Shown: piece after piece, positions 1-7,131 of the stretch | Layout of the letters: the number at the start of each line of letters is the position of its first letter | How positions within the stretch are numbered: position 1 is the first letter of the stretch | Made by a program: the position numbers and the translations under genes | Assembly (NCBI RefSeq): GCF_014873915.1 | Contig: NZ_JADBEJ010000005.1 | Span: forward strand, 2,170,001-2,234,000 | DNA: 64,000 nucleotides | Direction of reading: 5' to 3' | Source of the DNA: Amycolatopsis roodepoortensis | GTDB taxonomy: Bacteria; Actinomycetota; Actinomycetes; Mycobacteriales; Pseudonocardiaceae | Notes under the pieces: generated by a model | Databases searched by the model: none | Told to the model about the DNA's origin: nothing | The model's input: only the letters and a program-made list of their open reading frames with translations

Positions 1-420
1 CTCACCGACCTGCCGCACCAGCAGTGCGCGCAGGCCGAAGCCGAGTTCCGCGCGCATGGCCGGGACGAACGAGTCCAACAGCATGCCGACGCCGCCGTCC
101 TCGGCCGCGTCGTCGAACCACCAGCCCGGCATCGCCCCCGAACCGGGCGAGCGGACGTCGAGCCCGCCGAACCGGCCTCGCCCCACCGGGCGAGCGAACC
201 GGTACCGCCGGGTGAGTCCGGTGACCCAGGCGGAGCTGACCACGCCCCGCGGTTCACCGGCTTCGAGCAGGACCGTGACCGGTTGCTCGGTGCGCGCCGC
301 CCACGCCTGAGTGGTGAGCACCTCCCAGCTCCAGTCCGCACGCAGTCCCGCCTTGGCCCGCAACGCTTTCCAGTACGCGGGCTCCGGATCGCGGCGGGGG
401 TCCAGCACCTCGATCACCAT
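1..420 (-). CDS. FemAB/GNAT-like acyltransferase paralogue, 3' truncated by window edge
   Basis: The gene reads leftward from an ATG at 420 and stays open to position 1, so only the first 140 residues are visible. It begins MVIEVLDPRRDPEP, the same opening as the two genes upstream of it (VRVLDPRTDPEPEGW and VEVLDPRSAAEPEGW), so it is a third paralogue. The opening block resembles the N-terminal half of FemAB/BioF2-like double-GNAT acyltransferases, which transfer acyl or aminoacyl groups to amines. Its start overlaps the stop of the upstream gene in the string ATGGTGA, consistent with translational coupling. The acceptor and acyl donor cannot be read from the sequence. Family assignment is moderate and specific function unknown. 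Confidence 0.6.
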   Translation of the reverse strand, partial: MVIEVLDPRRDPEPAYWKALRAKAGLRADWSWEVLTTQAWAARTEQPVTVLLEAGEPRGVVSSAWVTGLTRRYRFARPVGRGRFGGLDVRSPGSGAMPGWWFDDAAEDGGVGMLLDSFVPAMRAELGFGLRALLVRQVGE

Positions 421-1457
421 CGCGTCACCGGTCTCGGCACGATGACCCCGAGCAGCGGAACCGGCTGGAAACCCAGCGTCGCCTTCAGGTCGGTCAGTCC
501 TCGCCCCATCGACAGCGACTTCCGGTTGCCTTCGATCATGTAGCGCACATTCCGGACGACGGCCTCGAAGTAGAGATGCTTCGGCCGTCCCTCTTCCGGG
601 GCCAGCGCGGCCCAATGCTGGTGCAGCGGCACGACGGGATGGTCGAGCACGTTGGTGAACGCGAGCAGCCTGCCCTCGCCGTCGTGGTAGGTCGAGGTGA
701 TCACATCCGGTCTGCGCACGAGTTCGCCGAGGTATTCGGCGGTGACCGGACCGCGCCAGTCGAACTTCACCGGTCCCATCCGCTCACGGTGCTCCCGCAG
801 CATGGTGGCCAGCTCCAGTGCGTCGAGGTCGGTGCGGCCCGCCTCGGTGCGGACGATCACTCCCGGGTCGGCCGCGATCTTCTTCGACTGGCTGCGCAGG
901 CTCAGTCGCCTGCTCCGGCGCAGGGACGCCAGCCACCCGTCGACGTCGACGAACCGGTTCTCCAGCACCGACGTCGGCATCGTGTCGCGCACGGGCCTGC
1001 CCCGTCCGGTCAGCATGTCGAGCGACTCCGGCTCGACTGTCCGGTAGAGGACGCCCAGGCACCCCGGCCCGGTGAAGCGGCACACGGCACGCTCGAACCG
1101 GCGCATGATCTCCCGCCGGTCGGCGGCGTCGACACCGTCGGCGAACAGCCACGGCGGGTATCCGGAAAGCCACGCGTGCTGCACCTCGACCCAGCGCGGT
1201 CCGAGCCGCGCGACGCCGCGCACGGCACCGGGGCGGTCCGGCGAGACCGGGGCGCACAGCATCGCCAGTACCGCGGCGACGATCTCGCCTCCGTCGGTGA
1301 TCACGGTGAGCACGTTCGGGCTGCGGGAAAAACGCGACTCCACCCGCAGCAACCCGTAGTCCCACGGCACCGGTGCCTGCTGCGCGGCGAGGAATCCCGC
1401 CCAGCCCTCGGGTTCGGGGTCGGTCCGCGGGTCGAGCACCCGCACTTCCCAGCTCAT
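414..1457 (-). CDS. FemAB/GNAT-like acyltransferase, middle paralogue
   Basis: This 347-residue protein starts at ATG 1457, whose ATGA overlaps the stop of the upstream gene. Longer upstream frames are rejected because they would run through that gene. After the VRVLDPRTDPEPEGW opening there is a first GNAT-like half and then a C-terminal half with the block SMGRGLTDLKATLGFQPVP. That block resembles the end of the second GNAT fold in BioF2/FemAB-like (CelD-type) acyltransferases, where a G-K-LG segment precedes a final strand. It is soluble with no signal peptide. I infer that it N-acylates or aminoacylates an amino-sugar or peptide intermediate made by the neighbouring glycosyltransferase/ATP-grasp operon. 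It could instead be an unrelated GNAT fold. Confidence 0.6.
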   Translation of the reverse strand: MSWEVRVLDPRTDPEPEGWAGFLAAQQAPVPWDYGLLRVESRFSRSPNVLTVITDGGEIVAAVLAMLCAPVSPDRPGAVRGVARLGPRWVEVQHAWLSGYPPWLFADGVDAADRREIMRRFERAVCRFTGPGCLGVLYRTVEPESLDMLTGRGRPVRDTMPTSVLENRFVDVDGWLASLRRSRRLSLRSQSKKIAADPGVIVRTEAGRTDLDALELATMLREHRERMGPVKFDWRGPVTAEYLGELVRRPDVITSTYHDGEGRLLAFTNVLDHPVVPLHQHWAALAPEEGRPKHLYFEAVVRNVRYMIEGNRKSLSMGRGLTDLKATLGFQPVPLLGVIVPRPVTRW

Positions 1458-2557
1458 CGGCCCAGCACCGGTCTCGGCACGGCGACCGACACCAGGGGCC
1501 TGGTACCGAAGCCGAGCGCGGTCTTGTTCTCCAGCATCGCCCGGCCGGCGGTCAATTCGGGGCGTCGATGCGTGATCATGTGCTCCACTGCCCTGGCGTA
1601 GAAGTCGACATAGAGCCCTTTCCGTCCGCCGCCCGCGCTCGGCAGCGCGGCCCACTGGTGCAGCGCGCAGCCGTCCTCGGCATCGAACACCGTGCCGAAT
1701 CCCAGCAGCCGCCCGGATCCGTCGCGGTAGGTACGGGTGACGACGTCCGGACGGCGCACGATCGCGTCCAGATAGGACGGTGCGATCGGGCTCCGGGTGT
1801 CCATGTGCAGCCCGCCGAACCGCGACCGCTGACCGCCGGCCCAGGCGCGGTCGTCCTGCCTGGACCGGTGGGCGTTCAGCAGCACGGCGAGTTCGTGGCA
1901 GTCCAGATCCCGGCGGGCCGTCGCCGCCTCGGTGCGCAGGTCACCGTCCTCACGCAGGTCGTGCAGCGTCTTCCGGATCTCGTCGTCGAGCGACCGTTCC
2001 CATTCGTCCACGGTGGAGTACTCGTTGGTCAGCACCGCGGCCGGGTCGATCTCGCGGGACATCCGGCCGCGGCCTTCCAGTGCCGGAAGGAGCTCCGGAT
2101 TCATGGCGCGATAGATCAAGCCCAGCAGCCCCGGGCCGAGGTGGTCGCACAGTGCCCGTTCGAACCGGCGGACCACTTCCCGCCGCTCGGTCTCGTCCAG
2201 CCGCTCGTCGAGCACCCCGGCGGGATACCCGCTGAGCTGCCAGAGGTAGGCTTCCGCCCAGCGCGGGCGGAACCGTCCACCCGGGACGGACAGCGGCGCG
2301 AAGTCACCCGCCCGCCAGCTCCGGCACACCATCACGGTGAACGCGCCGACGATCGTCCCGTTCCGGCGGAGCACCGCGAGCACCGCGGGGTTCTTCGCCA
2401 TCCAGGCTTCCCGGCGCAGGACGTCGTACTCCCACACCGGCCACAACCGCGCCCGCCGCAGGAACCCGCTCCAGCCTTCGGGTTCGGCCGCGCTTCTCGG
2501 ATCGAGCACCTCGACGTCGAACGTGGTGCTCCGTGCCGCCACCTTCGTCGTCGCCAT
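1454..2557 (-). CDS. FemAB/GNAT-like acyltransferase, first paralogue
   Basis: This 367-residue protein starts at ATG 2557, which forms TGATG with the stop of the upstream gene. The alternative start at 2593 lies inside that gene and is less likely. It has the paralogue opening VEVLDPRSAAEPEGW and a matching C-terminus (MLENKTALGFGTRPLVSVAVPRPV). It is clearly homologous to the middle paralogue across its length, although the central acceptor-side region differs. Three adjacent diverged copies suggest successive or alternative acylations of one product rather than gene dosage. It is cytoplasmic by sequence. No specific substrate can be assigned. Confidence 0.6.
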   Translation of the reverse strand: MATTKVAARSTTFDVEVLDPRSAAEPEGWSGFLRRARLWPVWEYDVLRREAWMAKNPAVLAVLRRNGTIVGAFTVMVCRSWRAGDFAPLSVPGGRFRPRWAEAYLWQLSGYPAGVLDERLDETERREVVRRFERALCDHLGPGLLGLIYRAMNPELLPALEGRGRMSREIDPAAVLTNEYSTVDEWERSLDDEIRKTLHDLREDGDLRTEAATARRDLDCHELAVLLNAHRSRQDDRAWAGGQRSRFGGLHMDTRSPIAPSYLDAIVRRPDVVTRTYRDGSGRLLGFGTVFDAEDGCALHQWAALPSAGGGRKGLYVDFYARAVEHMITHRRPELTAGRAMLENKTALGFGTRPLVSVAVPRPVLGR

Positions 2558-3333
2558 CACGTGAGCACGACCGGTGTCCCGTGTCGCGGGCACGGCGCGA
2601 TCTCACCACGGACGCCGCCCGCCGGGAGCACGTCCACGAACCGCGGGGATTCCTGACGCAGCAGCGTGAAGGCGAGACCGCCCGTCGTCGGGCGCGCGTA
2701 GACGCGGAGCCAGTCGAGATGCCAGCGACCGCATTCCCCGATCGCGCCCAGGTAGCCCAGCGCCGGATCGTGGAGCACCCCGTACGGGCCGGAGTCCATT
2801 GTGTCCAGTTCTCGTCGCGGTACGGATTCGACCCGGTACGCACGGTCCTCGGGCAGTGCCGCCGCGAACACGGCGAGCTGCTTGTCGTCACCGATCGCGA
2901 GCACGCGGCGACCGCGGCGGAGCTCGGCCGACAGTTCCGCCAGGACACCCGGCGCCGGCACGTCGGGATCCACCACACAGCAGCGCACTCCGCGCGGCAG
3001 GTCCACCGGCGCCCGCACCTCGTCACCGCCGAGCACGACGACCAGTGCGTCCCCGGTCACCGAACGTGCCTTACGCAGCACGGGACCCAGGCCGCGGCTC
3101 GGGTCGATCCGTTGTGCGCCACCGGCGAGCGGTACCAAGTCGACGATCTTGTGCACCGCCTCGGCCAGCGGCGCCGCACCGGAATCCGTCCCGGTGCGAC
3201 CCGGCACCAGCACGGGATCCGTTCTGCCGTCGAGTGCCCAGCGCTCCCGGTAGAACGGCACCGTCGCGAAGGCCGACCGCACGGACCGCCGGTAGGCGGC
3301 ACGCCAGGCGGCACTCACCCCCACTGTCCACAT
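2557..3333 (-). CDS. Short protein resembling the N-terminus of CapK/PaaK-like adenylating enzymes
   Basis: This 258-residue protein is the first gene of the leftward operon. I chose ATG 3333 (MWTVGVSAAW) because upstream codons give a Cys/Arg-rich, non-coding-looking extension. The early segment RRSVRSAFATVPFYRERW is typical of the N-terminal helix of phenylacetate-CoA ligase/CapK-like adenylate-forming proteins. The C-terminal CPRHGTPVVL recalls the end of CapK proteins. However, the length is well below the usual 400-450 residues and I see no SSGTTG-type ATP-binding loop. It may be a degenerate or non-catalytic member, perhaps a partner of the acyltransferases. This is a weak resemblance and the function is unknown. 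Confidence 0.45.
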   Translation of the reverse strand: MWTVGVSAAWRAAYRRSVRSAFATVPFYRERWALDGRTDPVLVPGRTGTDSGAAPLAEAVHKIVDLVPLAGGAQRIDPSRGLGPVLRKARSVTGDALVVVLGGDEVRAPVDLPRGVRCCVVDPDVPAPGVLAELSAELRRGRRVLAIGDDKQLAVFAAALPEDRAYRVESVPRRELDTMDSGPYGVLHDPALGYLGAIGECGRWHLDWLRVYARPTTGGLAFTLLRQESPRFVDVLPAGGVRGEIAPCPRHGTPVVLT

Positions 3334-3476
3334 GGCGCGCAAGCTTGCGTCATCGATGCCGGTTTGGGAATACCCCGCGCCAGGTTCATCCGGTTTTCGC
3401 CCGACTTCCCATCTTTTCGACTGAGCTGAAAGGACGAACTTGCGGATTCCGCTGGCGGGAACAAAGCGAGTCTGCC

Positions 3477-3482
3477 TATAAC
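3477..3482 (+). promoter_or_regulatory. Possible -10 element in the divergent promoter region
   Basis: The 269-base region between the two divergent operons is more A/T-rich than its flanks. It contains TATAAC preceded by TG two bases upstream, resembling an extended -10. No good -35 lies 16-18 bases upstream, so the assignment is tentative. It would transcribe the small ORF and the glycosyltransferase operon. Confidence 0.25.
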
Positions 3483-3534
3483 ACGGGAACTTTCGAGCCG
3501 GCACGACCTGCCGGCGCCTGGGGCAAGGGGACTC

Positions 3535-3606
3535 ATGAATCGTGAAAACACAACGCGTGACGCTGCGAACACGATAGCGCACTCACCGCAGGGATTCGCC
3601 AGATGA
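3535..3606 (+). CDS. Possible 23-residue small ORF coupled to the GT2/ATP-grasp gene
   Basis: An ATG at 3535 follows AAGGGGA at a good Shine-Dalgarno distance. It opens a 23-codon frame starting MNRENTTRDAAN and ending GFAR. Its TGA overlaps the ATG of the next gene in the form ATGA, the same junction type seen between real genes in this cluster. The peptide is hydrophilic, without a membrane or signal segment. It could be a translated leader that couples translation, a small protein, or a chance frame. The evidence is the ribosome site and the overlap only. Confidence 0.35.
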   Translation: MNRENTTRDAANTIAHSPQGFAR

Positions 3607-5837
3607 GCTGGTCGATACCCGGACCCACACGGAGTGGACTCACCGTGGTCGTCCCGTGCTTCAACGAAGTCGACAACGTCGAGCCCTCCTACCGGGAGAT
3701 CGTCGCCGAGTTGGGAAATCTCCCACTCGAACTGCTTTATGTCGACGATGGGAGCACCGACGGGACGCTGGACGTCATCCGGGCGCTCGCGCACACCGAC
3801 CCTCGGGTGCGGTACGTGTCCTTCACCAGGAACTTCGGCTTCGAGGCGGCCTTTTCCGCCGGTTATCGGTACGCGGGGAAACCGTGGCTTCTGCACATCG
3901 ACGCGGACCAGCAGTTTCCCGCTTCCGAAGCGGGGAAATTGATCACCGCGGCCGAGGCGGGCAACGACGCCGTTTTCGGTGTTCGCACCAATAGACAAGA
4001 TCCCTTACCAAGGCGCTGGGGCACCGCCGCCTTCCATTTCCTCGGCCGCCGTGTGCTGCGTATCGAGATCCCGCCCGGCGCGACGGCGTTCCGCCTGGTG
4101 CGCACGGAGCTCGCGCGCAAGATCGTCGATCTCCGGCTCGGCACCCCGTACTTCCTCGCCACCGTGCCGAGGCTGACCAGCCGCTACACGACGGTCCAGG
4201 TGGCACACCGGGCCCGTGAACGCGGCGAGTCCAAAGTGGGCTTCGGTTTTCTTTCCTCGCACGCCATCGAGCTGTTCGTCGGCTTCACCCGGCGGCTGAC
4301 GACGGTGGCTTCGAGTACGGCGATGCTGACCGCCGGGATCTCGGTACTCGCCGGGATCGCCGCCGCCACCGGGCTTCTCGGCTTGACCGCCGCTTCGGCG
4401 CTGACGTTCGTCCTGTTCTCCGTGCTGCTCGCGGTGCTCGCGCTGACCGTCCGCTACCTGGTCGTGGTCGGCGCGGGACAGCCGCGGCCACGGCAGTTCT
4501 ACATCAGGGAGGCCAACTTCCCGGTCGACGAGGACGACCGGCTCTACGCCTCGGCCATGGCCGAGATCCATCCTGGGGAAAGGCAAGCGGGAGTGAAGAA
4601 AACCGAAGACACGGCGGCCGCACGAAGCCTGGTGATCCTGGGCGGTGCCGACGGTTCGGTCAGCACGTACCACCGGGCGCGGGAACTCGGTTTCCGCACG
4701 ATCTGCGTGGACGTCCGCGCGAGCGCGCCCGCCGTGGCGCTGGCCGACGAGTTCGTCCAGGTCAGCGTCCGCGCGCCGGAGCAGATCGCGGCGGCGCTCG
4801 ACGGACGGGACGACATCGCCGGGGTGCTCTGCCCCGCCAGCGACGTCGGGCTGCCCGCGCTCGCCTGGCTCACCCGGCACTGGGGCCTGCCGGACCCGCT
4901 GCCCGAGGCCGCCGTCGCCGCTTCGGTCGACAAGTCGGTCTTCCGGGAACTCTGTGACCGGCTGCGCCTGCCGACCTACCGCAGTGTCGGCGGGAAGCCG
5001 GGCCCGGATCTCGCGCTCGCCGCGCAGCAGCTGCGGTTCCCCACGCTGGTGAAGCCGGTCGACTCCTCCGGGAGCCGCGGTGTCGTCTCGTGCGCGAGCC
5101 CCGGTGGCCTGACCACCGCTTTCGCCGACTCGCTCGCGTTCTCACCCTCGGGCAAGCTCGTGGTGGAGGAACACCTCGACGGCTCGCACTACACGATCGA
5201 AGCGCTCGTGGTGGACGGCCGGATCGTGTTCCACGCGGTCACCCGCCGGACGTTGACCCCGCCGCCGTTCTTCGTGACGGCGTCCCATCTGCTGCCGGCC
5301 GGGCTGCCGCCGGTGGTGGACCGCGCGCTGCCCGTGATGCTGGCCGCGTTGTGCGGGGAACTCGGTTACCGCACCGGGCCGCTCACCCTCGACGCGGTCC
5401 TCGGCCGTGACGGGAAGTTCTACCTGATCGAGATGGGCGCCCGGATGGGCGGGAACGGTCTCGCCGAGGCGATCGAGCACAGCACCGGCGTGGACCTGAT
5501 CGCCGCGGGGATCGCGGCCGCGACCGGCGACGAGGTCGTACTCTCGCCGCGCGACCCGCGGCCGACGCTCATCCACATCCTCGCCTCCGACCGCGGCGGC
5601 CGGATCGTGCGCATCGAAGGCGTGGACGAGGTCCGCGCCATGCCCGCGGTCCACAACCTGGAGCTGTTCGCGGAGCAGGACTCCTACGTCAAGCCGTACG
5701 AGCAGGCCGGCTACAAGATGGGGTACGCGGTGCTTTCGGCGCCGACCGTGCCCGAGGTGCTCGCGGCGGAGGACGAGTTGCGCGGCACGCTGAAGTTCCT
5801 GCTCGACGAGCAGGGGATGGCGGTACCGCTCCCTTGA
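3603..5837 (+). CDS. GT2 polyprenyl-phosphate sugar synthase-like domain fused to an ATP-grasp ligase
   Basis: This 744-residue protein is a two-enzyme fusion. Residues about 10-235 form a GT2 domain of the DPM1/GtrB/ArnC type: VVVPCFNE, YVDDGSTDGT (D48-D49), HIDAD with a DxD at 100-102, and RERGESK near 205-211. Two hydrophobic helices follow at about 238-262 and 265-289, as in membrane-bound polyprenyl-phosphate glycosyltransferases. A linker to about 338 leads to an ATP-grasp domain: LVKPVDSSGSRGV with K484, EEHLDGS at 522-528, and D597, E610 and N618 as likely Mg-ATP ligands. Known families suggest that the first half loads a sugar onto a lipid phosphate at the membrane. The second half would form an amide or peptide bond. 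It is the first large gene of the rightward operon and overlaps the flippase gene. Confidence 0.75.
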   Translation: MSWSIPGPTRSGLTVVVPCFNEVDNVEPSYREIVAELGNLPLELLYVDDGSTDGTLDVIRALAHTDPRVRYVSFTRNFGFEAAFSAGYRYAGKPWLLHIDADQQFPASEAGKLITAAEAGNDAVFGVRTNRQDPLPRRWGTAAFHFLGRRVLRIEIPPGATAFRLVRTELARKIVDLRLGTPYFLATVPRLTSRYTTVQVAHRARERGESKVGFGFLSSHAIELFVGFTRRLTTVASSTAMLTAGISVLAGIAAATGLLGLTAASALTFVLFSVLLAVLALTVRYLVVVGAGQPRPRQFYIREANFPVDEDDRLYASAMAEIHPGERQAGVKKTEDTAAARSLVILGGADGSVSTYHRARELGFRTICVDVRASAPAVALADEFVQVSVRAPEQIAAALDGRDDIAGVLCPASDVGLPALAWLTRHWGLPDPLPEAAVAASVDKSVFRELCDRLRLPTYRSVGGKPGPDLALAAQQLRFPTLVKPVDSSGSRGVVSCASPGGLTTAFADSLAFSPSGKLVVEEHLDGSHYTIEALVVDGRIVFHAVTRRTLTPPPFFVTASHLLPAGLPPVVDRALPVMLAALCGELGYRTGPLTLDAVLGRDGKFYLIEMGARMGGNGLAEAIEHSTGVDLIAAGIAAATGDEVVLSPRDPRPTLIHILASDRGGRIVRIEGVDEVRAMPAVHNLELFAEQDSYVKPYEQAGYKMGYAVLSAPTVPEVLAAEDELRGTLKFLLDEQGMAVPLP
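4575..4595 (+). promoter_or_regulatory. Candidate internal ribosome binding site and GTG start for the ATP-grasp half
   Basis: Inside the fusion gene, GGGGAAAGG (4575-4583) lies nine bases before an in-frame GTG (4593-4595, codon 331). This is at the linker, just before the ATP-grasp domain. It could produce a free 414-residue ligase besides the fusion, or be the relic of two formerly separate genes. It is only a sequence match to a ribosome site. Confidence 0.35.
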
Positions 5838-7111
5838 CCGGAACCTCGCTCACCGGTGACGGCACCGCGTCGATCGCGGCGCCGAAGCCGTCGATGACGC
5901 TCCGGCTGCTCGCCGGGCGTGGCGTCTTCCGGCTGGCGATCCAGGCGATGGGCCTGGTGCTGATCACCGCGTGGGGCGCGCACGACTACGGCCGGTTCGC
6001 CACCGCGCTCGGGCTGATGACCTGGCTCCACTTCGTGCCGTCCGCGGCGGAGAAGTCGGCGCTGAAATGCCTGCCCCGGCTGCGAATGACGCGGGACGCG
6101 GTCGCGGCGCTCGCCATCCGCGTCGCAGTCGTCCCGGTACTGGTGGTCCTGGCGGCGATGGCGGTCGCGCTGATCGTCGCGCCGGACTCGGACGCCGCGC
6201 TGTACCTGACGTCCGCGGGCTGGTCGATCTCCGGCGGCCTGCTGATGACGGTCTCCGGCCTGCACCGCTTCACCGGAAAGTCCACTTTGGACGCTCTGGC
6301 GTTCACCGCGGGCGCACTGGTGGTCGGCGCCGTGACGGTGGGCACCTGGTTCGTCCGCTGGTCGCCGTTGACCCACCTCGGCCTGTTGGTGGGCGGGATC
6401 CTGCTGATCCTCGGCTTCTCCGCGGCGCTGCTGCCGAGGAAGTGGCTGCGCGTCCACCGGATCGAGGGACACCGGCTCCTGCCCGCGTTCGGGCGGACCA
6501 CCGTCCTGCTCGGGATGACCGAGGTGCTGGACGTACTCGCGACGTCGACCGTGTTCGGGGTGCTGGCGCTGGCGGGCCGGACCGTCGACAGTGGACCGTT
6601 CTACGTCGCGTTGCTGGCGAGCAGCGCGTTCTGCTCGCTGCTGTTCTACCAGCTCCGAGTACACCAGCCGTCAATTTCGGCGCGGCTGCGCGGAAGCGGG
6701 GCGGCGGCGGGCCGGGCACGCGCGGTCGAACTGCTCAAGCTGGTCGAACGAGGCTCGCTCGCGTTCCTCGGCCTGGTGGGCGTCGCCCTCGTGATCCCGG
6801 CCGCCCGCGCGGTGCTGACCGCTGAAAACACCGTCGGCGCGTACCTGGTCCTCGGCGTCTTCGTCCTGGCCGAGACGGTGCTGTTCGCCGTCCAGCTCTA
6901 CGCGGGTTTCCTGATCGAGAACACCAACAGCAAGGTCCTCACGCTCACCGCGTCGACGTCGATCGCCGGCCTGGTCGCCACCCCGCTCGCCGCCATCGCA
7001 CTCGTCCCGGCGATGGGGCCGGTCGGCGGGTTCGCCGCCCTCGTCTTCGCGATCGGCGCGCGGGCATTCGTCCTCCGGCGGCTGCTGCGCCGTCACCACC
7101 CCGAACTCTGA
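5834..7111 (+). CDS. Wzx/MATE-like polysaccharide flippase
   Basis: This protein of about 425 residues has roughly 12 hydrophobic helices and an early GRGVFRLAIQAMGL segment followed by GAHDYGRFATALG. That is typical of lipopolysaccharide/O-antigen flippases (MOP superfamily). Such proteins move polyprenyl-linked sugars from the cytoplasmic to the outer leaflet. The start is taken at TTG 5834, which overlaps the previous stop as TTGA. An ATG at 5894 (MTLRLLAG) is a shorter alternative that still keeps all helices. Following a polyprenyl-phosphate glycosyltransferase directly, it most likely exports that lipid-linked product. Confidence 0.7.
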   Translation: MTGTSLTGDGTASIAAPKPSMTLRLLAGRGVFRLAIQAMGLVLITAWGAHDYGRFATALGLMTWLHFVPSAAEKSALKCLPRLRMTRDAVAALAIRVAVVPVLVVLAAMAVALIVAPDSDAALYLTSAGWSISGGLLMTVSGLHRFTGKSTLDALAFTAGALVVGAVTVGTWFVRWSPLTHLGLLVGGILLILGFSAALLPRKWLRVHRIEGHRLLPAFGRTTVLLGMTEVLDVLATSTVFGVLALAGRTVDSGPFYVALLASSAFCSLLFYQLRVHQPSISARLRGSGAAAGRARAVELLKLVERGSLAFLGLVGVALVIPAARAVLTAENTVGAYLVLGVFVLAETVLFAVQLYAGFLIENTNSKVLTLTASTSIAGLVATPLAAIALVPAMGPVGGFAALVFAIGARAFVLRRLLRRHHPEL

Positions 7112-7131
7112 ACGTCGCACTGGAGAAGGAA

